Source: Kiritimatiellia bacterium (GTDB taxonomy: Bacteria; Verrucomicrobiota; Kiritimatiellia; UBA8416; JABMPJ01). From it: a DNA stretch of 18,203 nucleotides. Below, in pieces: positions 6,725-13,558 of the stretch. Numbering within the stretch: the first letter of the stretch is position 1; each line of letters starts with the position of its first letter. The position numbers and the translations under genes were made by a program. The stretch covers positions 1 through 18,203 of the forward strand of contig JAOZSS010000029.1 in the NCBI GenBank assembly GCA_029939545.1. Direction: 5' to 3'. Under the pieces are notes generated by a model. The model did no database searches. It saw only the letters and a list, made by a program, of their open reading frames with translations, and was not told where the DNA came from.

Positions 6725-7922
6725 CACAGCCACCCATATCCAGAACCAACGCACTGTTGGTGCCCCCGAAGCCCGAGTTGGTTTTCAGTACCCAGCGGTA
6801 AGCTGTATCGTGTCGCGCCTCACGCAGTATGTGAGCCGGCGCATCTGGATCCGCGTCAGTGAACCCGGGTGTCCCGGGCATGACATGGGCCCTGGTGGCC
6901 AGGATGCAGAGCGCGCACTCAATGACCCCTGCCGCCCCCAGCGTGTGGCCGATCATACCTTTGCATGAACTGACGGGAGGCATCCCGTCGCCAAACACGG
7001 TTTGCAGGGCGAGGGCTTCCATGCGGTCGTTGTATACGGTGCCGGTGCCGTGTGCGTTGATGGCGTCCATCGCGCCTGGCTCAACACCCGACAGGCGGAG
7101 GGCGCGTTGAATGGCAAGGGCCAGGCCGGAGCCGTCACGTGAGGGACCTGTCAGGTGGTTGGCGTCGTTGCTGACGCCCCATCCCCGGATCCGCGCCAGC
7201 GGGGTGGCGGCCCTGTCGGACCGGCACAACACAATCGCGCCGGCCCCTTCGCCCAAACTCAAGCCCTGCCGCGCTTTATCGAACGGGCGACTGCCGAGAG
7301 GATCGAGTGACCGTAACGTGCTGAAACCTGCCACGACGAAGTGTGAGAGTACATCGACGCCCACCACCAGCACGACGTCAGCCGCGCCGGAGAGGATCAT
7401 CCGTGCGCCTTGCTGGACCGCCAGCAATCCGGATATGCAGGCGACCGAGACACACTGGATCGGACCACACGCGCCCTGTTCAACTGCCAGATCTGAGGCC
7501 AGACGCGCCGACAGGATATGCCCGCCGGGTATGGAGGGTGCGTTTTCTCGCCGCACACACGAGGTGAGTTCCTCAATGTCGGCCTTGGTCGTGGATAGCA
7601 CGAGGCCCACTCGGTCGGGATCGGCGGATGCCAACGGCGCTTGTGCCTGTTGCATCGCCTCAGTCGCCGCTCGGCTAGCCAGTCGATACACCCGCGCGTG
7701 TGCACGGTTCGGCTGCGCCTGTACCACCGCCTCCCACGCGTCGGCTGGTACGGTGCCCACCCGGTTGGTCATGTAGGGGCCGTCGGCGAAGCGCTCGCAC
7801 TCGCTGAGGGCGATGCGGTTTGTTCTTACGGCATGCAGCAAGGCCGCACTGCCGTCACCGGCGGCCGACACCACGCCCAAGCCGACAACGGCCACGGGTT
7901 CTACAGGGACGGGTCTATCCAT
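6717..7922 (-). CDS. Beta-ketoacyl-ACP synthase (FabF type), stand-alone
   Basis: 401 residues with the full KS fold. VAVVGLGVVSAAGDG opens the protein, followed by the active-site Cys162 in VSVACISGLL, His291 in NAHGTGT, Lys321 and His326 in SCKGMIGHTLGAAG, and the C-terminal NSGFGGTNSALVL loop. It should condense acyl-ACP with malonyl-ACP. The catalytic triad is complete, in contrast to the next gene. I chose the ATG at 7922 because GGAAGG lies about 5 bases upstream; an ATG at 7934 is possible but has no good ribosome site. It overlaps the thioesterase gene by 22 bases and the half-KS gene by 8. Together with the KS-CLF fusion it gives two active KS centres in the locus, which could split initiation and elongation. 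Confidence 0.93.
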   Translation of the reverse strand: MDRPVPVEPVAVVGLGVVSAAGDGSAALLHAVRTNRIALSECERFADGPYMTNRVGTVPADAWEAVVQAQPNRAHARVYRLASRAATEAMQQAQAPLASADPDRVGLVLSTTKADIEELTSCVRRENAPSIPGGHILSARLASDLAVEQGACGPIQCVSVACISGLLAVQQGARMILSGAADVVLVVGVDVLSHFVVAGFSTLRSLDPLGSRPFDKARQGLSLGEGAGAIVLCRSDRAATPLARIRGWGVSNDANHLTGPSRDGSGLALAIQRALRLSGVEPGAMDAINAHGTGTVYNDRMEALALQTVFGDGMPPVSSCKGMIGHTLGAAGVIECALCILATRAHVMPGTPGFTDADPDAPAHILREARHDTAYRWVLKTNSGFGGTNSALVLDMGGCDE

Positions 7923-8386
7923 AGGTCCTTCCATGCGTCGAGGCACTCGCGTACGACGGTGGGCCACGTGAGCATCAGTTCGCCCTGTAGTGAGGAGAAT
8001 ACCTGCACGCTGCCGCCGGTTGCGAGCAGCGCTCGGGTCGCTTCGCGCCGGATCTCATACCCAAACTCAATGCGTGCACCGTCCGATTCGTAGAGGCGTG
8101 CCTCGACCTCCAGTTCGTCGTTGGCCAGTGCCGGCGACAAGTAATCGATCCAGATCTTGACGACGGGTGCGCCGATCTTATTTTTTGCGAATATGGGGTA
8201 GTCGATTCCGTAGCGGCGTCCAAAGGCGCGCCGTGCATCTTCGAAGTAGGTCACGTAGTGGCCGTGCCACACAATGTGCATGGAATCCACTTCGTGAAAC
8301 CGCACACGGATAGGGGTTGTCTCCGTGAGGTACCTCCGTCGATCCTCACTGAACGCATCGCGTCGGTGTCGGGTTTCGCCCACCAT
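7901..8386 (-). CDS. 4HBT-family hotdog acyl-CoA/acyl-ACP thioesterase
   Basis: 161 residues. The N-terminal third has the 4-hydroxybenzoyl-CoA thioesterase / YbgC signature VRFHEVDSMHIVWHGHYVTYFEDAR, with Asp34 as the expected catalytic acid. PVVKIWIDYLSPALANDELEVEARL is the usual second strand region. The family hydrolyses acyl thioesters; in aryl polyene clusters a protein of this type accompanies the KS genes. Start ATG at 8386 is supported by AAGGAGG 7 bases upstream, the strongest ribosome site in the operon, and this is the only junction with a gap (12 bases after the dehydratase gene). Strong re-initiation here may set the level of the downstream KS/ACP block. A second paralogue lies at 12301-12735. 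Confidence 0.88.
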   Translation of the reverse strand: MVGETRHRRDAFSEDRRRYLTETTPIRVRFHEVDSMHIVWHGHYVTYFEDARRAFGRRYGIDYPIFAKNKIGAPVVKIWIDYLSPALANDELEVEARLYESDGARIEFGYEIRREATRALLATGGSVQVFSSLQGELMLTWPTVVRECLDAWKDLWIDPSL

Positions 8387-8398
8387 TCCTTCGCCTCC

Positions 8399-8836
8399 TT
8401 ATTCTTTCAGTGTGAGTGATCCTGATGCCACCGGCTCGCCGGCAGCGGAAACGCGTCCGTCGATGAGCAGCATGGAACCCAGCCGCTTCTGGACCTGCAC
8501 CGTGATATCAAGATGTTCACCGGCATCCGGCCGCCGGTAAACCGCAAAACGGGTGACGCTGCACAACATGCCCGGCGTTTCCCTATCGGCCGCCGGAGTA
8601 TCCGTCCGGTGCCGCATCCCCTCCATGGCCGCTGCCGTCTGCGCGATGCATTCCACGAGCGCGGCTTCGAGCACCTGTCCGTGGGATACGGCCATGTGGG
8701 TATCGTCAAACATCACGGACGCCGTAGCGCCCTCGTTCGTCAACGATTCGAGGAGGTCGATCATCAGCATGGGTGGACGATGCGGGATCAGAGCGGCCGC
8801 GTCAAGCGGGGGGCTTTTAATCGGCTCGGTTGTCAC
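8399..8836 (-). CDS. ApeP-like hotdog dehydratase
   Basis: 145 residues. IPHRPPMLMIDLLESL near the N-terminus (His19) and VLEAALVECIAQTAAAMEG (Glu62) match the small ApeP-type dehydratases of aryl polyene clusters (family annotated as 3-hydroxylacyl-ACP dehydratase). The FabZ HFPG signature is absent: at the matching place it reads SHGQVLEAALVE. In APE systems ApeP pairs with a FabZ-like partner to dehydrate the chain; here candidate partners are the FabZ-like proteins at 1575-1934 and 15550-15987. The start is a GTG at 8836 overlapping the LpxL-like gene's TGA (GTGA). It ends 12 bases before the thioesterase gene. Family assignment is good; pairing is inferred. Confidence 0.82.
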   Translation of the reverse strand: MTTEPIKSPPLDAAALIPHRPPMLMIDLLESLTNEGATASVMFDDTHMAVSHGQVLEAALVECIAQTAAAMEGMRHRTDTPAADRETPGMLCSVTRFAVYRRPDAGEHLDITVQVQKRLGSMLLIDGRVSAAGEPVASGSLTLKE

Positions 8837-9798
8837 GACTCGGTCCCCTGTGCTTCACCGTCGGTTTGTGCCCAGAATGGATAGAAGTTGTACCATTGAA
8901 ACGGGTAGTCACTAAGCACCAATTCGAGGCGCTGCGCAAAGTCGGCGGCGCAGGCGGCGATCTCGTGGTTGCGTTGCTTGCGGGATCCATTCCCGACCGT
9001 GCGCGGAGGCGAGCAGAAGAATCGGTAGCGGTCTACGCCCTCGCGCATGGCGAAGATCTGAATCACGGGTGACCCGGTTACCGCCGCCATCAGGTAGGGG
9101 CCCACCGGGAAGTCGGCCGGCGCACCCAGAAAGGGTGTGCGAACACTGGCGGCACCCTCAATACTGCGGTCCCCGTTGAATGCGACAATCTCACCGGCGC
9201 GCAGCGCATTCATGATGGTAATGCTGGATGTCAGATCGGGGCTCGATGCCAGCACGCGAAAGGCCTGGTTGCGAAACGTCCGTTCGAACAGGGCCTGGAT
9301 GCGCTTGACCTCGTTGCTCAAGACGACCAGGTTGACGCGGGCATCCAGGCGACCCAGCAGATGGCCGCCCGCCGCCCAGTTGCCGATGTGGGCTCCGACC
9401 AGGATGACGCCTTTCTTGCGCGACAAAGCCTCCACGATGGTATCCTCTTGCTCGTAGGTACAGGTGAAGTCGTTGCGCCCCATAAACATGGCGTAACGAT
9501 CAAGCAGGGTCATACCTAACGAGAAAAAGTGGCGGTAAATCAGGATGGGCCATCTCCAGGGCGGCTGCGGTCCCTTCAGTCGACGCAGGTAACCGTAGGA
9601 GCTCCGTACGCTCTGCGGGCTGGCGATGAGATAGTAGGCTGCCACGGGCACCAGCAGGGCGTAAGCGGAGCGAATACCGAAGGCCTTGATGAGGTGCAGG
9701 AAGATCCAGTTGCCCAGGATGCCCCCACGCGTTTGGCCCGTCCACCTGGTGGAGCGATACGCGGCCGGGGCGGGCCCGGCGTCTTCGACCTGCTTCAT
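8833..9798 (-). CDS. LpxL/HtrB-family membrane acyltransferase
   Basis: 321 residues from the ATG at 9798, which overlaps the PlsC-like gene's stop (ATGA). A hydrophobic stretch near residues 27-60 suggests membrane attachment. VILVGAHIGNWAAGG (His137) is the HxGNW motif of the lipid A lauroyl/myristoyl acyltransferase family, and ALRAGEIVAFNGDRS and VRTPFLGAPADFPVGPYLMAA are the family's later blocks. Members transfer acyl chains from ACP to lipid acceptors at the inner membrane. Odd: the acidic residue of the HX4(D/E) motif, normally E in HxGNWE, is alanine here (His137, Ala142), so catalysis may be altered. In APE-like clusters such proteins are thought to attach acyl or aryl-polyenyl groups to the product lipid; the acceptor here is unknown. 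Confidence 0.87.
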   Translation of the reverse strand: MKQVEDAGPAPAAYRSTRWTGQTRGGILGNWIFLHLIKAFGIRSAYALLVPVAAYYLIASPQSVRSSYGYLRRLKGPQPPWRWPILIYRHFFSLGMTLLDRYAMFMGRNDFTCTYEQEDTIVEALSRKKGVILVGAHIGNWAAGGHLLGRLDARVNLVVLSNEVKRIQALFERTFRNQAFRVLASSPDLTSSITIMNALRAGEIVAFNGDRSIEGAASVRTPFLGAPADFPVGPYLMAAVTGSPVIQIFAMREGVDRYRFFCSPPRTVGNGSRKQRNHEIAACAADFAQRLELVLSDYPFQWYNFYPFWAQTDGEAQGTES

Positions 9799-10574
9799 TC
9801 GCCACGTCCTCCGAAGCGCCGCAACCGCGCGAGCGAGAAAGACGGGCGAGGTGAACAGGGCGCCGCAGGCCGGCGGGCGAGATGGGCCTCCTGCATTCGG
9901 CAGATCTCGTCCATCACCCGGTCGATGATCTTGCGCGACGTATCGCGGTCGTTGGAGGAGCACTCGTGGGCGGAGAAGTCAATCGGACAGGCAAAGTAGA
10001 TGTCCAGGCGTTTGAAGAGGCGGGGCACTCTCTTGCCGATGGGCAGCACCGCCCCCATTCCCGCTATGTATACCGGAACCACCACCGGCTGTGTGTCCAG
10101 GATGAGTCGTCCCACGCCCGGGCGGCCGCGGCCCACGCTGCCGTCCCGACTGCGCGTGCCCGCCGGGAACACGACCAGCGGATTGGTTGCAAGCACCGTG
10201 GCCATGAGCCGCATGGCGGTGGGGTCTTTGCGAGTATGGTTGACAGGGATGCAGCGCCACATGCGGGAGAACCACGCCAGTACCGGATGGCTGAAGAAGT
10301 TCTCGGCGGCGGCCGGGTGGTAGGCCAACATGCCGGGCCGCACCAATGCCCACGGGAAGCCGGCGAAGACTTCCACGAGGAAGCTATCGATCATGGTCGT
10401 GTGATTGGGGAGCAGGAGAACGGGTTTGCGGCGGGAGAAATTGAGCCATCCGTGCACATGTGTGCGGTTCAACAGACAGAAGAAGATGATGCATGCCAGC
10501 GCCGTGAAGGCCAAGACGACGTAGCTTATCGACCGTTCGACGCGGTTCAGAGGCTTGTAATAGCGGGGGTCCAT
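9795..10574 (-). CDS. PlsC-like 1-acylglycerol-phosphate acyltransferase (first copy)
   Basis: 260 residues and first gene of the leftward operon. A membrane helix lies at about residues 17-35. The acyltransferase motif NHTTMID (His58, Asp63) is intact. The second motif reads FPAGTRSR (136-143) where PlsC usually has FPEGTRSR, an E to A change. The family acylates glycerolipids at the inner membrane. Start is the ATG at 10574 with AGGAAG about 8 bases upstream; a GTG at 10616 would extend it by 14 residues. The predicted transcription start near 10628 gives a leader of about 54 bases. Its gene leads the operon and overlaps the LpxL-like gene, so these two may act in sequence on one lipid. The C-terminal 25 residues are basic and low in complexity. 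Confidence 0.88.
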   Translation of the reverse strand: MDPRYYKPLNRVERSISYVVLAFTALACIIFFCLLNRTHVHGWLNFSRRKPVLLLPNHTTMIDSFLVEVFAGFPWALVRPGMLAYHPAAAENFFSHPVLAWFSRMWRCIPVNHTRKDPTAMRLMATVLATNPLVVFPAGTRSRDGSVGRGRPGVGRLILDTQPVVVPVYIAGMGAVLPIGKRVPRLFKRLDIYFACPIDFSAHECSSNDRDTSRKIIDRVMDEICRMQEAHLARRPAAPCSPRPSFSLARLRRFGGRGE

Positions 10575-10634
10575 ACTGCTGTCTTCCTGGGTGGCCAGAT
10601 CTCGATGCGATGCCACACCTGCGTAGTGAAGCGC

Positions 10635-10663
10635 ATATTACGCTGCCTCTTTGCGCGAGTCAA
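10635..10663 (-). promoter_or_regulatory. Sigma70-type promoter for the leftward eleven-gene operon
   Basis: On the minus strand TTGACT (10663-10658, 5 of 6 consensus) is followed by a 17-base spacer and TAATAT (10640-10635). Spacing is ideal and transcription would start near 10628, giving a roughly 54-base leader to the PlsC-like gene at 10574. It lies in the 277-base divergent gap 10575-10851, which otherwise holds no gene that I can see. No operator palindrome is clear. Confidence 0.6.
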
Positions 10664-10716
10664 GGGATCGGCGTTTCATGGGCCACTCGCAGTCGGCCGC
10701 AGGTGTCAGAAAGAGA

Positions 10717-10745
10717 TTGCGATGTTCTGGCCGCACCGATACACT
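10717..10745 (+). promoter_or_regulatory. Possible weak promoter for the rightward five-gene operon
   Basis: TTGCGA (10717-10722), a 17-base spacer, then TACACT (10740-10745), each 4 of 6 consensus. It would leave a leader of about 100 bases before the ACP start at 10852. The match is weak in a GC-rich region and may be chance, but a promoter is expected somewhere in this divergent gap. Confidence 0.3.
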
Positions 10746-10851
10746 TCACCCCCTGTAATAGATGGGTCCGGTTCCGAGATGAGAGCGGTACGGCAGTTGT
10801 GTGCTGCGTCTGGACCGCATGAGCAGAGCCCTTTTCGTGGGCACGTAAAAC

Positions 10852-11148
10852 ATGACAGACACGGTTGAGAGCACAATTGAAAGAAGGGCTGCGATCATCG
10901 CAACCTTCAAGGAAGAACTGATTCAGCGTCTGAATCTTCCCTATACAGCGGAGGACCTGCATGAGGATATCTCGCTGCTGGGTGCCGGGCTGGGCTTGGA
11001 TTCGTTGGATGCCCTGGAGATTGTTCTCTGCGCTGAGAACTGCTTCGGGATCAAGATTCCCGATGAAAGCATAGAGGTGCTGCGTTCGATTAATACGATC
11101 GTCGACTATATCATCCAGGAACAGGATAGAAGGGAGTCGGCCGCGTGA
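10852..11148 (+). CDS. Acyl carrier protein (second of two)
   Basis: 98 residues with the attachment motif GLDSLDALEIV; the modified serine is Ser51. The helices and the FGIKIPDESIEVLRSINTIVDYI C-terminal half are ACP-like. It differs clearly from the first ACP (89 residues, GLDSIDALEL), so the two probably carry different chains or interact with different enzymes, as in aryl polyene systems where two ACPs are used. First gene of the rightward operon. No strong Shine-Dalgarno sequence is seen before the ATG at 10852. Its TGA overlaps the GTG start of the GcvT-like gene, so these are coupled. Confidence 0.94.
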   Translation: MTDTVESTIERRAAIIATFKEELIQRLNLPYTAEDLHEDISLLGAGLGLDSLDALEIVLCAENCFGIKIPDESIEVLRSINTIVDYIIQEQDRRESAA

Positions 11149-12254
11149 GGACGTCGTATCTGAAACCCATCTTAGAGAAGGCTGGGGCCGTTTTTGAGGA
11201 GCGCTGTGGGACCGAAGTGGTCAGCCATTTTTCCGACATAGCTACTGAGAACAGTACGGTCAGAAACGTGGTCGGCCTAACCGATTTTTCGTTCCTTCAG
11301 ATGTACCGCATGCCGGAAGAAACCGCTATTGAATTTTTGGATGGCGTACTGGCCGGCAACGTGGCCAGTACCCGCTTTGGCCGAATCACCCATACGTTCC
11401 TGGCCGATGACGACGGCAACATCCTGTCTGACTGTTACGTCGCCAACAACGATGAAGAGTTCCTGTTGCTGTGCGAGAGCGTGATCGACACCGATGAAGT
11501 CGACCGGATTCTGGATGCATGTGGCGCACAGGATGCCGGGGTCGAACGGCTGCATGACAGCCATGTCCTGCTGGGTCTGGACGGCTTTGATGCGTGGAAG
11601 GTCGTGCGCGATGCGTTTGGGTCTGATGTCCTGGGGCTGCCCTATCTCTCGGTTGAAATCTATCCGTTTGAAGGTGAAGACATCCTGCTCATGCGTGCCG
11701 GCAAGACCTCCGAGTTCGGTTACCTTGTGATGGCTCCCACCCGCGTCGCAGCGGAGCTTTATACGAAACTCCAAGAGGCAGTGAAAGTCCTTGGGGGCGG
11801 CCCCTGTGGTGTGGCGGTACACGATGGCCTGCGTTTGGAAGGGCGGTTCTTCAACATCTTTAAGGAAGGCGTTGCGGTCCGGGATCCCCTGGTGCTGGGA
11901 CTGCAGTGGATGATCGATTTCGACAAAGAGTCCTTCCACGGCGGAGCGGCCATTGCCACGCGGCGGGCCGAGGGCGTCAAGCAGAAGATCGTGGGTGTGG
12001 CCGCCGCGGCGGACTGTGAGTCGCTGGTGCCGGGCGCCATGATATACCATGCGGGGCAGCCGGTGGCGGAAGTTGTAGCCAGCTGCCATTCCTACGTGCT
12101 CGATCAGAAGCTGGCGCTTGCCGTGTTCCCTTTCGAGTTGGCCTACTCGGGTGTACCCTTTACGCTTGGCGCTGCCGAGGGGCCGTCCGTCAGGACCATT
12201 TCAATGCCCCCGATACTCCCTAAGAGCCTGACGCTCAGGCTCGACGAGGTGTAA
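11145..12254 (+). CDS. GcvT-like folate-binding protein (aminomethyltransferase family)
   Basis: 369 residues, close to the GcvT length of about 365. The N-terminal half has GLTDFSFLQMYRMP..TAIEFLDGVLAGNV, then RFGRITHTFLADDDGNILSDCYV, which follows the GcvT pattern including the conserved Asp in the position of GcvT's D-D-L (here SDCYV). The C-terminal half has LGLQWMIDFDKESFHGGAAIATRRAEGVKQKIVGV, matching the GcvT domain that precedes the C-terminal barrel. It lacks the YgfZ motif KGCYxGQE, so it is nearer GcvT/dimethylglycine-dehydrogenase-type proteins. Family role: tetrahydrofolate-dependent one-carbon transfer. No GcvH or GcvP is nearby, so a role in glycine cleavage is unlikely. It is coupled to the ACP gene by a GTGA overlap. 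It could act as a one-carbon transferase on the product; this is speculation. Confidence 0.8.
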   Translation: MRTSYLKPILEKAGAVFEERCGTEVVSHFSDIATENSTVRNVVGLTDFSFLQMYRMPEETAIEFLDGVLAGNVASTRFGRITHTFLADDDGNILSDCYVANNDEEFLLLCESVIDTDEVDRILDACGAQDAGVERLHDSHVLLGLDGFDAWKVVRDAFGSDVLGLPYLSVEIYPFEGEDILLMRAGKTSEFGYLVMAPTRVAAELYTKLQEAVKVLGGGPCGVAVHDGLRLEGRFFNIFKEGVAVRDPLVLGLQWMIDFDKESFHGGAAIATRRAEGVKQKIVGVAAAADCESLVPGAMIYHAGQPVAEVVASCHSYVLDQKLALAVFPFELAYSGVPFTLGAAEGPSVRTISMPPILPKSLTLRLDEV

Positions 12255-12300
12255 TCGTGAGTGCCTCGCGACCTACGGGCCCCAGTCTGGTATAAGTGCC

Positions 12301-12735
12301 ATGAATCCAATGCGGTCACGAGTGATAAAGCGCAAACTCGAGATTCGGCCCCGGTTTCCCCAGGCCGACATGATGGGTGTAATCCACAACGTCGAGTACT
12401 TTCACTGGTTCGAAGAGGGACGACTTCAGATCATGCTGGAGGTTCTTCCCATGGATGAGGCCGTGGCGTTGGGGATTGCCATGCCGGTTGTGGAGAATCA
12501 CTGCAACTACAAAGTGCCGGCCCGCTTTGGCGATAGGCTGACTCTTTACACAACCCACCGGGTTTCGCCTGCTTACGAGGGGCGCCTTCGGTTTGAGCAC
12601 ATGCTGGTGCGCGATGGGACTCGGGTTGAGATTGCCTGCGGCTACTCGGTAACAACGATCGTGGATATGTCGACCATGCGGCTCATCAAGGAATGGAAGG
12701 GCGAGCTCTGGGATCGCTACCAGGCACTCCAATAG
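12301..12735 (+). CDS. 4HBT-family hotdog thioesterase (second copy)
   Basis: 144 residues. RPRFPQADMMGVIHNVEYFHWFEEGRLQIML is the 4HBT/YbgC signature with Asp23 in the catalytic position and the conserved N-x-x-Y-F-x-W-F-E helix. Overall similarity to acyl-CoA thioesterases is clear. It follows the GcvT-like gene by 46 bases and precedes fabG by 70. Start could be 12301 or the ATG three codons later (12310); neither has a clear ribosome site. It differs from the other 4HBT protein (7901-8386), so substrates may differ: one may release the final chain and the other may edit misloaded carriers. That division is inferred. Confidence 0.87.
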   Translation: MNPMRSRVIKRKLEIRPRFPQADMMGVIHNVEYFHWFEEGRLQIMLEVLPMDEAVALGIAMPVVENHCNYKVPARFGDRLTLYTTHRVSPAYEGRLRFEHMLVRDGTRVEIACGYSVTTIVDMSTMRLIKEWKGELWDRYQALQ

Positions 12736-12805
12736 TCGTTGAACACGCGACAGCGTCTTTGCTGCGCATTCTGAAGACACAGACTGGTGGAGAAGGGATC
12801 AAGCA

Positions 12806-13549
12806 ATGGCAGATGAGTTCAAAGACAAGGTCGTACTGGTGACCGGTGGGTCGCGCGGCATTGGCGAGGCTGTGGTGTCGCAGTTTGCGGGCCAGGGTGC
12901 CCGGGTCTATTTCACCTATCACAGTCGCGCGGAAGATGCGCAACGTGTGGCGGAAGCTTGCGGGTCCACCGCCATTCAATGTGACCAGCGTGATGAAGAG
13001 ACCATCACCGCCACCGTGGAACGGATCTGCAAGGAGGCGGAGCAGATTGACATTCTTGTGAACAACGCGGGGACGACTTCTGACCAGTTTGCCATGTTGA
13101 TGCCGAGCGCCGATTGGATGAAGGTTATGGACACCAATATCAACGGTGCCTTCCGTTGGTCCAAAGCCGCCATGCGCAGCATGCTGATGTCCCGGCAGGG
13201 CACGATCATCAACGTGGCCTCCGTATCCGGCTTGGTGGGTGTTGGGGGGCAGACCAATTACTCCGCCTCGAAGGGTGCCATCATGGCGTTTTCGCGCTCG
13301 TTGGCTGCCGAGATCGGGCCGAAGGGGGTTCGGGTCAACACGGTGGTTCCGGGCTTCATTGAGACCGATATGACGGCCCGGGTGCCGCGTGAGGTCAAGC
13401 GTAAGAATCTGGACAAGATCACGGTTAAGCGCTTTGGCAAGCCGGGAGAGGTGGCCGCTGTGGTGCTGTTTCTTGCGTCCGATGCCGCTTCGTATATCAT
13501 GGGGCAGACCATTGTGGTTGATGGGGGCCTCACGGCCACCGGGGGGTAG
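12806..13549 (+). CDS. fabG: 3-oxoacyl-ACP reductase
   Basis: 247 residues, the usual FabG length. It shows the NADP(H)-binding TGGSRGIG (13-20), NNAG (86-89), and the catalytic Ser139, Tyr152 and Lys156 in NVASVSG and NYSASKG. It reduces the 3-keto group of the chain after each condensation, ahead of dehydration by the hotdog enzymes. GAGAAGGG about 10 bases before the ATG supports the start. The neighbours are the second thioesterase upstream and fabD 9 bases downstream. Paralogy to a housekeeping fabG is likely but cannot be judged here. Call very secure; the dedicated role is inferred from context. Confidence 0.95.
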   Translation: MADEFKDKVVLVTGGSRGIGEAVVSQFAGQGARVYFTYHSRAEDAQRVAEACGSTAIQCDQRDEETITATVERICKEAEQIDILVNNAGTTSDQFAMLMPSADWMKVMDTNINGAFRWSKAAMRSMLMSRQGTIINVASVSGLVGVGGQTNYSASKGAIMAFSRSLAAEIGPKGVRVNTVVPGFIETDMTARVPREVKRKNLDKITVKRFGKPGEVAAVVLFLASDAASYIMGQTIVVDGGLTATGG

Positions 13550-13558
13550 GACGCGCAC

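Noticed and set aside
9882..10868. Long plus-strand open frame (328 codons) antisense to the PlsC-like gene
   Set aside because: Its translation is low-complexity (His/Gly/Arg-rich) with no family pattern, while the opposite strand has clear acyltransferase motifs. It is a shadow of GC-rich coding sequence.
11277..12089. Minus-strand open frame of 270 codons antisense to the GcvT-like gene
   Set aside because: No domain, no ribosome site, and the plus-strand gene is coupled to the ACP with family-wide motifs.
11145..12254. YgfZ (iron-sulfur repair) identity for the GcvT-like protein
   Set aside because: The diagnostic KGC[YF]xGQE motif is absent; the sequence follows the GcvT pattern instead.
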